The notes: generated by a model not told the origin, from the letters alone. DNA of 64,000 nt from Spirochaetota bacterium (GCA_016285185.1 JAEEQG010000007.1:1-64000), one strand, 5' to 3'; numbered from the stretch's first letter, positions 1 through 9,498 are shown. A program made the numbers and translations.

Positions 1-1182
1 CGTGTAAAGCACGTCGTCGGCTTCGCGGCTTACTGTTGAGCCTACACAGTTTGTGATTGCAATAATATGCGAACCCACTGATTTTGCAAGGCGCAGGGCG
101 GCGAGCGTGTCGGCTGTTTCACCTGATTGGCTTATGACAATCAGTACATCGTCTTTATCAAGAATAGGGTTCATATAGCGGAATTCGCTCGCAACATCAA
201 CCGCAACGGGAATACGTGCATAACGCTCAAAAGCGTAACGTGCAACCATACCGGCGTGATATGCGGTACCGCACGCTGTAATTACTACTCGCTTTGCCTT
301 TTTCCATTCTTCAAAGTTGATTTCGTCAAAATGAATGTCAACCGGCTTATCGTTCTCATATACAAAGCGCGGGCGCATTGTATCAACAAGAGCTTTTTCC
401 TGCTCATGAATCTCTTTAAGCATAAAGTGCGCATAACCGCTTTTTTCCGCAGAAGAAACATCCCAGTCAACGTGGTAGGGTTCACGGATTATTTTTGCGC
501 CGTTCTCGTCAAACAAGTCAACGTGGTCGCGGTAAAGAACTGCAAATTCGTTCTGGTCAAGAAAGTATACTTCGCGCGTGTATTCGAGTACGGCGGGAAC
601 ATCGCTTGCAATAAAGTTTTCGCCGTTGCCAAGTCCTATGATAAGCGGACTGTCCTTGCGCGCGGCGATGAGCCGGTCCGGGTAGTCTTTGCAGATAACG
701 CCCAGTGCGTAACTGCCTTCTATTTTTTGCGTCGCTTTTTGTACGGCTTTGAAAATGTCGTGGAATTCTTCATAATAATAGTTGATGAGGTGGGCGACTA
801 CTTCGGTATCGGTTTCGCTACGGAATACTATTCCTTTGCTCTGGAGCCAGGCTTTGAGTTTAACGTAGTTTTCGATAATGCCGTTGTGAACTATGGCGAT
901 TGTACCGCTTACGTTTGTGTGCGGATGTGCGTTTATGTCGCTAGGTTCGCCGTGCGTAGCCCAGCGTGTGTGTCCTATTCCGATTGAACCGGCGATAACT
1001 TCGTCGGCAATGCGTTTTTCAAGAAACTTGAGTGCGCCTTTTACCTTGCGCACAATAATGTCTTCGTCCGACAGAATCGCGATTCCCGCACTGTCGTATC
1101 CGCGGTATTCCAGCTTTTTAAGTGCGTTTACAAGCACCGGAGTAGCGTTCTTTTCGCCTACGTATCCTACAATTCCACACAT
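1..1182 (-). CDS. glmS: Glutamine-fructose-6-phosphate aminotransferase (isomerizing), partial at left edge
   Basis: Reverse strand from 1182 reads MCGIVGYVGEKNATPVLVNALKKLEYRGYDSAGIAIL, the N-terminal Cys nucleophile glutaminase domain; open to the window edge. Not in the ORF track because it is truncated. Confidence 0.95.
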   Translation of the reverse strand, partial: MCGIVGYVGEKNATPVLVNALKKLEYRGYDSAGIAILSDEDIIVRKVKGALKFLEKRIADEVIAGSIGIGHTRWATHGEPSDINAHPHTNVSGTIAIVHNGIIENYVKLKAWLQSKGIVFRSETDTEVVAHLINYYYEEFHDIFKAVQKATQKIEGSYALGVICKDYPDRLIAARKDSPLIIGLGNGENFIASDVPAVLEYTREVYFLDQNEFAVLYRDHVDLFDENGAKIIREPYHVDWDVSSAEKSGYAHFMLKEIHEQEKALVDTMRPRFVYENDKPVDIHFDEINFEEWKKAKRVVITACGTAYHAGMVARYAFERYARIPVAVDVASEFRYMNPILDKDDVLIVISQSGETADTLAALRLAKSVGSHIIAITNCVGSTVSREADDVLYT

Positions 1183-1316
1183 AATATAACCTCAAAGATT
1201 TTTTATAGTACCTTGCAGGATTATTTTTGGTCAATAGGCGTTACTACTGTAAAAGACTATATACACCAGATTATAAAACAATAGCTTGTTATCTTTTTTT
1301 GTGTTATCATTAGAAT

Positions 1317-3113
1317 ATGTTTATAAACAAGCTTAATCAGTTATATAAACCAAAACGTATTCTCTATTATACCGAAGCAACACTGGAAGAGATTCAGGCG
1401 TTTTATAACGGCACTATTCCTGAAACTGTCAAAAAATATTCCAACGCCTTTGGAACTTATGATTATCCCGGCATATTTTATGTAGAAGAACTCAAGAGCG
1501 AAGTAATCGGGATTGAGTTCAGACCGGATGATTCGCGGATAGACTATCCAACAGAACTTAAAACAATCACTCTGGATGCTTCTTTTTTTTATTCCGTTGA
1601 AATTGACGGTGATATTGAGATTAATTATCCATTTATACAAAAGCTTTTTACAGATATTGAAAAAGAAGACAATGCTCACAGACCTTACAGCGACCTTTGT
1701 ATAAAAGAGGATGCAAAGGTAATAAGTGTTTTTCACGGCTACAAAAAGAACCGGATCCTTTATGAGTGGAAACTTTATAATGACAAGGCTGCTCATATCA
1801 TGTGCGATGATTTTACAAAGTTCGAAAAAGACGAACTGTATAAATCTGCCTTTACAGATATAATTACCGGCAGCTATAACTGGAACCATCTTGAGGCTTA
1901 TCTTGAAGTTCCAGCCGACAAAGGAATTGAGGATTATGCATTTGCACATTTTGATATAAAAGAATTCCGTGTAATAAATGAGGCCTACGGACACATCGCC
2001 GCAAACAAGGTTCTGAACAATATTGTAAAAGCAATGAACGAATCTGATTTTATTCTTGCAAGCGGACGCTGTCATAATGACAACTTTGCAATGATTTTAA
2101 AAGATATGCCGGAAGCACAGCTTGTTCAAAAGCTTAAAGATTTTTTTGAAAAGCTTTCTGTTCTGGAAGAAGATCCTAATTATAAGATTTATTACAAATG
2201 CGGACTTGTTCCTATGAAACGTGCAATGCTATCCGGGAACCGTGTGGCTGACTTTGCAAAAATGGCTCAGACTCTTGCAACAAATCAAAAGCAGACCGAA
2301 GTTGTTATCTACACCGACAAAATGCACGATGACCTCTCCTGGGGCAACTATATAAAAGCCTATGTAGAAACTGCAATAGAACAGGATGAATTTGTCGTTT
2401 ACCTTCAGCCAAAGTTTGATATCTCAAAAGAAACAATAAAAGGCGCAGAAGCCCTGATTCGCTGGAATTATAAGAAAAAAGAATTTTTGCCGCCTTACCG
2501 CTTTATACCGTATTTTGAAAATGATGCTTCCATTGCAAAAATTGATGATATTGTCTTGAAAAAGGTTTGTGAGGTACTTGCAAAATGGAAAAAAGAAGGT
2601 AAGCCCCTTTATCCCATTTCCGTAAACCTTTCGCGCAGCCGTTTGTATAACGAAAACCTCATAGATAACCTTGTAAACATCGTTGACCATTATGGAGTGG
2701 ATCATAAGCTGATTGATTTTGAACTGACAGAAAGCGCAACATATGACAACATGGAACACATGCTGAGCGTGCTCGAAGAACTCCGCAGCCGTGGCTTTAA
2801 AATCTCTATGGATGATTTTGGAACGGGTTATTCCTCGCTTTCGCTTCTTACACGGATGCCGATTGATACACTCAAAATTGACAAAAGCTTTGTAGACAAT
2901 GTTGCAACCGAAACTAAACGACCGGAAGATATTATTGTTTTGCGCCATATCATAACGCTTGCAAAAGAACTGGGCTTTGTCTGCCTTGCTGAAGGCGCCG
3001 AAAGCAAACCTCAGGTAGACCGTCTGCGGGATTTAGGTTGTGAAATTATACAGGGATACTATTACAGTAAACCAATTCCAATTGCCGAGTATGACGAAAA
3101 GTATCTTAAATAG
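1317..3113 (+). CDS. GGDEF-EAL protein, probable c-di-GMP phosphodiesterase with degenerate GGDEF
   Basis: EAL motif GAEALIRWN, ELTES, DDFGTGYSSL, LKIDKSFV, QGYYYSKP; GGDEF position reads RCHNDNF. Confidence 0.92.
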   Translation: MFINKLNQLYKPKRILYYTEATLEEIQAFYNGTIPETVKKYSNAFGTYDYPGIFYVEELKSEVIGIEFRPDDSRIDYPTELKTITLDASFFYSVEIDGDIEINYPFIQKLFTDIEKEDNAHRPYSDLCIKEDAKVISVFHGYKKNRILYEWKLYNDKAAHIMCDDFTKFEKDELYKSAFTDIITGSYNWNHLEAYLEVPADKGIEDYAFAHFDIKEFRVINEAYGHIAANKVLNNIVKAMNESDFILASGRCHNDNFAMILKDMPEAQLVQKLKDFFEKLSVLEEDPNYKIYYKCGLVPMKRAMLSGNRVADFAKMAQTLATNQKQTEVVIYTDKMHDDLSWGNYIKAYVETAIEQDEFVVYLQPKFDISKETIKGAEALIRWNYKKKEFLPPYRFIPYFENDASIAKIDDIVLKKVCEVLAKWKKEGKPLYPISVNLSRSRLYNENLIDNLVNIVDHYGVDHKLIDFELTESATYDNMEHMLSVLEELRSRGFKISMDDFGTGYSSLSLLTRMPIDTLKIDKSFVDNVATETKRPEDIIVLRHIITLAKELGFVCLAEGAESKPQVDRLRDLGCEIIQGYYYSKPIPIAEYDEKYLK

Positions 3114-3153
3114 GATACATCACCCATGAGAGAAAATATCTAATTTTATCTAA

Positions 3154-3250
3154 GGAAACTCTAAGACTTACCTGAGGTAAGAGTTAGAGTTTCCCCATAA
3201 AAGTCTTAGAGTTACCAAAAGGAAGTTATAGAGTTACTTCAAGAAAGACT
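3154..3250. repeat. Cluster of overlapping inverted repeats with alternative pairings in the intergenic region between convergent genes
   Basis: GGAAACTCTAAGACTTACC(3154-3172)/GGTAAGAGTTAGAGTTTCC(3176-3194) pair 17 of 19; AACTCTAAGACTT(3157-3169) is also the perfect reverse complement of AAGTCTTAGAGTT(3201-3213). Confidence 0.85.
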
Positions 3251-3351
3251 TAGGATAAAGAAATTCTGGTGATACAGCATAATTTGTTTTGATTAAGTAT
3301 ATCACCTTCCGAAAACGCCAGAAAAATTTGTAAAGTTCATTTTGTGTTTCC

Positions 3352-4095
3352 TTATGCAGTCTTTCTAGCCCGGATAATCAGAAAATCTGATTTGAAAGAT
3401 GAATCTTTGAATTGCGGATACTTTGCGAGCAGCGCTTTATCCGGCAAAGGCTCAATCATTTTTTCGATGCAAAAACCGGCTTCAATCAGCGTGTTCACGA
3501 TTGTCGAAAACATACGGTGATATTTTTGAACATTATCAACGAACCATGTGGAGTAGCGCTCTCCCTCAACGCTGTAATCTTTGAGGTTCAGATAAAGCTT
3601 GTTGCCGTTTGCGTCGCGCGTCCATCTGTCGCCGCCGGAATGACATGTACTAAGCGGATTTTCCTGTGAAAACACCAATAAGCCGTCGTCTGCAAGCAGC
3701 GCATGAACAGCTTTTATCACGCCTGAAAAATCCTGCACATAATGTAAAGAGAGCGAGCTGATTACAACATCAGCTTTTAGGTTGAGCGTCGCCAAATCTT
3801 CCATCGGCATCATAAGATATTCAATTTTCGGGTCTGAGTTTTCCCTCCGCGCAACTTCGAGCATTTTTTCAGAAATATCGATTCCCGTAACATGCTCTGC
3901 ACCCATTTTCACATATTCGATGCAGTGTTCGCCAAAACCACAGCCAAGGTCGAGTACAGTCTTACCGTGCAAATCGGGCAGTAGCGAAAACAGCGTAGGA
4001 ATCTCAAAAACAGTATTTGCGTTTATTTTGTTCTCTCTGAGTTTTCTGTAGCCTTCAAAGAAAGTTTCATTGTCAAAAATGTTCTGCATCGCCAT
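3352..4095 (-). CDS. Class I SAM-dependent methyltransferase
   Basis: TVLDLGCGFGEHCIEYVKMGAEHVTGIDIS motif I. Start reset to MAMQNIF at 4095, preceded by AAAGGAGC; the track start at 4173 overextends. Confidence 0.88.
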   Translation of the reverse strand: MAMQNIFDNETFFEGYRKLRENKINANTVFEIPTLFSLLPDLHGKTVLDLGCGFGEHCIEYVKMGAEHVTGIDISEKMLEVARRENSDPKIEYLMMPMEDLATLNLKADVVISSLSLHYVQDFSGVIKAVHALLADDGLLVFSQENPLSTCHSGGDRWTRDANGNKLYLNLKDYSVEGERYSTWFVDNVQKYHRMFSTIVNTLIEAGFCIEKMIEPLPDKALLAKYPQFKDSSFKSDFLIIRARKTA

Positions 4096-4126
4096 TTTGG
4101 GCTCCTTTTGTGTTCTGCGGCTTATA

Positions 4127-4401
4127 TCACGGACGGTGCGGTTCAATTTTACGCGAATAAACACGTGATTCATCGCCCCAAACTGTTTTCATCTGTCCAA
4201 AATAAGAAAAGCCGTACTTTTCGTAAAGCCCGACTTCATCTGTTGAAACAAAAACTTTCTGTGTTTCAGGGTAAAGTTCCGGCGCAACCACGGTACAGCA
4301 ATGATCAATCAGTTTGCCTGCGAGATGTTTTCCGCGCCTTTTTCGAGCTGCGCTAAAATGCCAGCCTTATTTTCATATTCAAAATAATTCACAATCCGCA
4401 T
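4127..4401 (-). pseudogene. Frameshifted GNAT acetyltransferase remnant
   Basis: ATG at 4401 reads MRIVNYFEYENKAGILAQLEKGAENISQAN*, while another frame gives SAARKRRGKHLAGKLIDHCCTVVAPELYPETQKVFVSTDEVGLYEKYGFSYFGQMKTVWGDESRVYSRKIEPHRP*, a GNAT motif A plus C-terminus. Confidence 0.6.
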
Positions 4402-4433
4402 ACAGCCATTCTATCCGATGAAAAAGCAAATAG

Positions 4434-4892
4434 TTAATCTTTCAGTGTTTTTGCAAACGAAACATGACCCACTAATTCAGTAAAGCCGTTCTTTTTATAG
4501 AATTCATAAGCCGGAACATCGCGGTCTGTCTGCAAGAAAATGGCCTTAAGCCCGATACTTTTGATATAGCGTTCGATTTCCTGCATGAACTTTGTGCCAA
4601 GTCCTTGGTGCTGACGCGTGCGGCTGATGCAGAATTCGTCTATCACATATTCAGTGCCTCTGAACCAATGCGTGATGTAGCCCATCGACAGCCCGACTAT
4701 TTCTTCGCCTTCAAAAAGCCCAAGCGTAAGTGAATGAGACTGGCCGGTTAAGTCCAGAATATAATTGTGCAGCTGCTCGCCGTCGCTCCAATCATCGTTC
4801 CACGGTTCATTTGTGAATACATCAGCGAAAAAGGCCTTTACCATTTCTATACTGCTTACGTCAAGCCGCCGCAAGACAAGTTGTTTTTTCAA
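4434..4892 (-). CDS. GNAT family N-acetyltransferase
   Basis: IDEFCISRTRQHQGLGTKFMQEIERYIKSIGLKAIFLQTDRDVPAYEFYKKNGF. Confidence 0.9.
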   Translation of the reverse strand: MKKQLVLRRLDVSSIEMVKAFFADVFTNEPWNDDWSDGEQLHNYILDLTGQSHSLTLGLFEGEEIVGLSMGYITHWFRGTEYVIDEFCISRTRQHQGLGTKFMQEIERYIKSIGLKAIFLQTDRDVPAYEFYKKNGFTELVGHVSFAKTLKD

Positions 4893-4908
4893 ACTAATTC
4901 TCCTATTT

Positions 4909-5511
4909 TCAGTTGCCGGACGATGAGCTTGATGATGCGCTTGAAGCAGCCTGTCTGTCTTTAATCATGTGCTGTAGTGTAATCAGAATAGCAACGACAA
5001 TCTGCTCATGTTGTTTTTTGTAGATATCGATGCACCATTTGTCGTGAACCGAAAGCATTTTTTGCCCGATAACAGCTATAATGCTGTCGTTTTCATCGTA
5101 CAGCTCAAAATTCAAGCCGAGCAAGTTGCCTCGCAGCTGCCAGCCGAGCCCTTCAATGTTCGTAATGTCTTTTATAAAATGAAAAAGCTCGTTTGAAAGC
5201 TCAAAAGCTTTTCCGTCAGCCATCGTGATAGAATGGCGCTGATGCAGTGTAAGAATCTTGCGCTCCATGTGCGCAATATGCTCGCCTGACACTGTTGAAA
5301 TGTCAGTCTTATCGTGCAGAGAAAAGAATTTAGATTCTGCCTGATAAACGACATTCTCGTTTGAGTCTGTAACGTCAATGTGATGGTGTAGTGAAAGAAT
5401 CTTAGTCGTAGTAAAAAGCGAATACGCCGGCACACCGAAATTTTCTACATTGTTGACGTTTGCATCTTCACCCGCCTCGTGAAATCTGTGAATTTTTGAA
5501 AATACTCCCAT
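4909..5511 (-). CDS. LURP-one-related/YxjI-like protein
   Basis: Repeated beta-strand pattern typical of LOR family (KILSLHHHIDVTD..KFFSLHDKTDIS..KILTLHQRHSITMADG..WQLRGNLLGLNFELYDEN); Ser-rich C-terminus. Confidence 0.65.
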   Translation of the reverse strand: MGVFSKIHRFHEAGEDANVNNVENFGVPAYSLFTTTKILSLHHHIDVTDSNENVVYQAESKFFSLHDKTDISTVSGEHIAHMERKILTLHQRHSITMADGKAFELSNELFHFIKDITNIEGLGWQLRGNLLGLNFELYDENDSIIAVIGQKMLSVHDKWCIDIYKKQHEQIVVAILITLQHMIKDRQAASSASSSSSSGN

Positions 5512-5732
5512 AGTTTCCTCCTGAAATCAGGTTTTATGGTGCTTGCATCTTTTTTTATGTTTAACATCATAAATGATGAACCAACTCTTGTACATAAACT
5601 GCAAGTTTAATCAGGTGCTTCCGATTTAGAAACAATATGATATAATATAACAGCAAACTCAAGATATTAATATGTATAAGAAAAGATTTTTTATTCATAT
5701 TTATTTTTCTAAGATTATATGAGGTAAATGTA

Positions 5733-6110
5733 ATGACAAATCTTTGCGAAATTTACAAAAGCGTACTTGAGGCGGACAGAGCCGCTGTGGTTATCTGCAA
5801 TCTTGAGCATATTATCATTTATATGAATCCGGCTGCTGTTGCGCGGTATGCCAAATGGGGCGGCAAAGCCCTGTTGGGCAAAAGCCTGCTTGACTGCCAC
5901 AACGAAAAATCAAGAGAAATGATTAAAAAGATACTGGACTGGTTCTGACAATCAGCGGACAACAACATAGTTTACACATTCTACAATGAAAAAGAGAACA
6001 AAGATGTGTACATGGTGGCACTCCGCAACGATGCCGGAGATTTAATCGGGTATTATGAAAAACATGAGTACCGCAACCGCGAAACAATGAAGATGTATGA
6101 TTTGGGGTAA
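5733..6110 (+). pseudogene. PAS-domain protein interrupted by an in-frame TGA
   Basis: ORF 5733-5948 ends DWF*, and the same frame continues QSADNNIVYTFYNEKENKDVYMVALRNDAGDLIGYYEKHEYRNRETMKMYDLG* without another stop until about 6110. Confidence 0.65.
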
Positions 6111-6160
6111 CGGATATGAGCAGCCGATGGATATAATTATGATAAAGGTGGTATAGATAA

Positions 6161-6514
6161 ATGGAAAGATTACATAAGATTTCAAAGGTTATTGATGTAT
6201 TTGTGTTTGCAGCTACTACACTTGCTATTGCAGGGGTGTTCTACGAGGGAATGACTCAAAAATGGTATGACTTTGTCGGAATACTTGTGGTTTGTATGGA
6301 TTATTCTTTTATGCCGGCAACTATCATTCATCTGATTGTGGACAGAAAAGAAAAGATTGTATGGTTCCATGTATTCTCAATGGTTATTATCCTGATAGCA
6401 ATCATAATGAAGATAGCCGGAATGGCTTATCCTGCAATTACTCTTGTATTGTGGTATTTTTATATATGGTTCCTGTACGGATTATTAAATATAAAAAACA
6501 TTTTTGGGAAGTAA
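6161..6514 (+). CDS. Small integral membrane protein
   Basis: 117 aa with several hydrophobic segments; GGTGG-type ribosome site upstream. Confidence 0.6.
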   Translation: MERLHKISKVIDVFVFAATTLAIAGVFYEGMTQKWYDFVGILVVCMDYSFMPATIIHLIVDRKEKIVWFHVFSMVIILIAIIMKIAGMAYPAITLVLWYFYIWFLYGLLNIKNIFGK

Positions 6515-6554
6515 AAGATAATTTGCAGTTGATTATTATGCTTATGAGGAGGGC

Positions 6555-6959
6555 ATGATGGATTTAGAACCTGAGCAGATCAAAGTATCGCCGATACCAA
6601 AAACGTGGATATTGGATCTTGACGGGACTCTGGTCATCCACGACGGCCCGTATATAATGGGGAAAGATCAATTCCTGCCGGGGGCGCGGGAGTTTTTAGA
6701 TTCAATTCCAGCAAGGGATATAATTATTTTTTTAACGGCAAGATGTACATACGAAAAACCGCATACTCTGCGGTTTCTTAAGGAGAACAATGTCAGGTAT
6801 GATCACATAATCTTTAATGCCGGGCAGGGTGAGCGGATTATGATAAACGACATGAAGCCGGATGGTTTGATTACTGCATATGCCGTGAACACTAAAAGAG
6901 ACCGGTTCTGCCGTACTAAATTTGTCACAGACAGTAACCTTGGAACAGATTACGATTAA
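6555..6959 (+). CDS. HAD-superfamily hydrolase
   Basis: WILDLDGTLVIHDGP motif I, FLTAR motif II. Confidence 0.8.
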   Translation: MMDLEPEQIKVSPIPKTWILDLDGTLVIHDGPYIMGKDQFLPGAREFLDSIPARDIIIFLTARCTYEKPHTLRFLKENNVRYDHIIFNAGQGERIMINDMKPDGLITAYAVNTKRDRFCRTKFVTDSNLGTDYD

Positions 6960-6990
6960 TAAGTAATGTAGTATTTATAAGGAAGAACAA

Positions 6991-7509
6991 ATGGAAATCT
7001 GGGATTTATATGATAAAAATGGTAATCGAACAGGACAGACATGGGAGCGTAGATTTGGAAATTACAAGCAGATTCCTGAAGGCTATTATCATATGGTAGT
7101 AGATATCCTTGTTCAGCATGTGGATGGTACGTATCTGTTAACGAAAAGAGATATGAGCAAAGATGTTTATCCCGGATATTGGGAAGCCAGTGCGGGAGGA
7201 TCTGCATTAGCAGGTGAAGAACCGCTTGAGGCTGCAAAGCGTGAGCTTTTTGAGGAAACCGGACTTACCGCATTGAGCATGAAACCTATAAGCCATACCT
7301 TTAGAGAACCAAGTCACAGTATGTTTTATTCGTTTCTGGCAATTGTAGATGCAGATAAAGAATCTGTCGTCCTTCAAGAGGGGGAGACAGTAGACTATAA
7401 GTGGGTGGATGACCGGGAATTTATCGAATATGTTGAATCTGATCTTGCTATAAAAACGCATAATGACAGATATAAAGAGCTTATAGAACAAATAAAAGAC
7501 CGGTTATGA
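6991..7509 (+). CDS. NUDIX hydrolase
   Basis: GGSALAGEEPLEAAKRELFEETGL Nudix box. Confidence 0.92.
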   Translation: MEIWDLYDKNGNRTGQTWERRFGNYKQIPEGYYHMVVDILVQHVDGTYLLTKRDMSKDVYPGYWEASAGGSALAGEEPLEAAKRELFEETGLTALSMKPISHTFREPSHSMFYSFLAIVDADKESVVLQEGETVDYKWVDDREFIEYVESDLAIKTHNDRYKELIEQIKDRL

Positions 7510-7665
7510 TAAATGATCAAAAAGGGATGATGACATTGCACATTAAGTATATTCCGTACATTCTAAAGCCAGATTTTATAAAGCAGACAAATCAGTCGTT
7601 GCTGCTTGGACCTTTGTATTTTCCTGTAGCAGGAATACCTAGTATTATTTGGGGAATGGTGAAAA

Positions 7666-8232
7666 ATGAAAAACATTTACGAAGAATGCCCAACGTTTGA
7701 AAACGCTCATTGGCTATTGCGTTTTGTAGAAAAGTCTGATTCGGAAGATTTGCTAAAAGTTTACGGGGACAAAAATGCTCTCCCCTTTTTTAACAGCGAC
7801 AATTGCGACGGTGACAATTTTTATTATCATACAAAAGAGCTCATAGATAAGGCCATAGATTTTTGGCTTTATTCTTACCGCGAAAAGTGGTTTGTGCGCT
7901 GGGCTATTATTGATAAGGCAACCGGTAAGGCGATTGGTACCATCGAGTCATTCAAGCGGCTTTCTGAAGATGATTTTAATGAATCTGGCGTTCTGCGGCT
8001 CGATGTTGGAAGCTCTTATGAGAGGGCTGGGGTTCTTGAAGAAATCATGTCACTTATTGTTTCTCATATTTTTGAAATGTTTGACTGCAGGCAGGTGGTG
8101 ACTAAGATTCCTGTTTATGCAGTGGAACGAGCAGAAGCTGCCAAAGCTTTTGGTTTTGAAAAAACGAATTCACTTCTTGTTGCAAAAGATGGCGTCGCCT
8201 TTAACGGGTATTGGATTTTCAAGAAGAAATAA
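7666..8232 (+). CDS. GNAT family N-acetyltransferase
   Basis: HWLLRFVEKSDSEDLLKVYGD..KATGKAIGTIESF..RLDVGSSYERAGVLEEIMSLIVSHIFEMFDCRQVVTKI, RimJ/RimL-like layout. Confidence 0.75.
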   Translation: MKNIYEECPTFENAHWLLRFVEKSDSEDLLKVYGDKNALPFFNSDNCDGDNFYYHTKELIDKAIDFWLYSYREKWFVRWAIIDKATGKAIGTIESFKRLSEDDFNESGVLRLDVGSSYERAGVLEEIMSLIVSHIFEMFDCRQVVTKIPVYAVERAEAAKAFGFEKTNSLLVAKDGVAFNGYWIFKKK

Positions 8233-8284
8233 ATGATTCTCAGCGTTTCCCGACGGACAGTGTAGATATTGGAGTTTACAAGAC

Positions 8285-8752
8285 ATGTCAGCACATATGA
8301 ATGAAATAACGATGAAGCCCATAGGACGGGTTAAGAATGAGGTCTCGGAAAAGAAGGATGTTTCCTGGGGCAAAGATATATCTTATATTGAACTAGAGAA
8401 AGAATATCATTCAGGATTAAAAGGGCTTGAGGATTTTTCGCATGCAATTATCCTCTTTTATCTGGATAAGGCTGAATATATAAGAGAAAAGCATCTGCAA
8501 AGACATCCTCAAAACAGGCAGGATATGCCTCTTGTCGGTATTTTCTCGCAAAGGGGAAAGGACCGTCCAAATAGGATAGGACTGACATCGGTTGAGATTA
8601 TTGCAGTCAGTGAAAGCGTACTTACTGTTAAAGGTCTTGATGCTGTCAGTGGTACTCCGGTACTTGACATTAAGCCTTATTACCCGGTCTATGACAAAAA
8701 AGATGCAAAAACTCCTGAATGGGTTGACAGATTAATGGAGAGGTATTTTTGA
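8285..8752 (+). CDS. TrmO/TsaA-like tRNA methyltransferase
   Basis: MKPIGRVKNEV..GLEDFSHAIILFYLD..GIFSQRGKDRPNRIGLTSVEII. Confidence 0.88.
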   Translation: MSAHMNEITMKPIGRVKNEVSEKKDVSWGKDISYIELEKEYHSGLKGLEDFSHAIILFYLDKAEYIREKHLQRHPQNRQDMPLVGIFSQRGKDRPNRIGLTSVEIIAVSESVLTVKGLDAVSGTPVLDIKPYYPVYDKKDAKTPEWVDRLMERYF

Positions 8753-8761
8753 GGGAGCATT

Positions 8762-9442
8762 ATGGATAGACCGATAACAACTTTATTTATGATTATGTCT
8801 TTGGATGGAAAGATTAGTACTGGAGCATCAGATGATTTAGATGTAGACAGAGATTTTCAAAAGATAGCGGGGTTAAAAGAAGGACTGCATCAGTATTATG
8901 AAATAGAGCAGACAACGGATTTGTGGTCTTTTAATACCGGACGTGTTCAGAAAAAGATGGGAGTTAATGAAATGCTGCTCACGGAAAAAACTCCTGTCTC
9001 TTTTGTGCTGTTGGACAATACCCATTTGACAGAACACGGCATCAGATATTTTTGTGCCAAATCGAATGAATTTGTTCTTATTACCTCGAATAAGAATCAT
9101 CCTGCTTATAAAGTCAGTGAAAGCAATCTCCATATTATTTTTCAGGAAGAGCTTTCTCTTAAGGATGCACTGCGTGAATTAAAAAAATCATATGGATGTG
9201 AAAGATTAACGGTACAAAGCGGCGGGACTGTGAACGGATTGTTCCTGCGTGAAAAACTGTTTGATTATGTTGATGTGGTTGTGGCACCGGTTTTGGTAGG
9301 TGGAAAAGATACATCTACCTTAATTGACGGCAGTTCAATAACGAATGTGGATGATTTGGAAAAGCTTGGTGTTCTACAACTGGAGAAATGTGAAACACTT
9401 GAAAACTCATATATAAGACTCAGATACAAAGTGATTTCGTAG
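8762..9442 (+). CDS. RibD C-terminal/dihydrofolate reductase-like protein
   Basis: TLFMIMSLDGKIST..LTVQSGGTVNGLFLREKLFDYVDVVVAPVLVGGKDTSTLIDG. Confidence 0.88.
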   Translation: MDRPITTLFMIMSLDGKISTGASDDLDVDRDFQKIAGLKEGLHQYYEIEQTTDLWSFNTGRVQKKMGVNEMLLTEKTPVSFVLLDNTHLTEHGIRYFCAKSNEFVLITSNKNHPAYKVSESNLHIIFQEELSLKDALRELKKSYGCERLTVQSGGTVNGLFLREKLFDYVDVVVAPVLVGGKDTSTLIDGSSITNVDDLEKLGVLQLEKCETLENSYIRLRYKVIS

Positions 9443-9443
9443 A

Positions 9444-9498
9444 AAAAGAAAACAGATGCTGTGAGTATAAACATACATCACAGCATACTTGTTTTTTT
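9444..9498. terminator. Bidirectional terminator between convergent genes
   Basis: ATGCTGTGA(9456-9464) GTAT AAAC ATAC A TCACAGCAT(9478-9486), A-rich left flank and T-rich right flank. Confidence 0.85.

Noticed and set aside
127-987. 286-aa plus-strand ORF at the left edge
   Set aside because: Antisense to the clear glmS coding frame; its translation has no recognisable domain.
1183-1316. glmS ribozyme/riboswitch upstream of glmS
   Set aside because: The divergent gap of about 130 bp shows no recognisable glmS ribozyme core by eye.
1341-2075. 244-aa minus-strand ORF
   Set aside because: Shadow of the GGDEF/EAL gene on the opposite strand.
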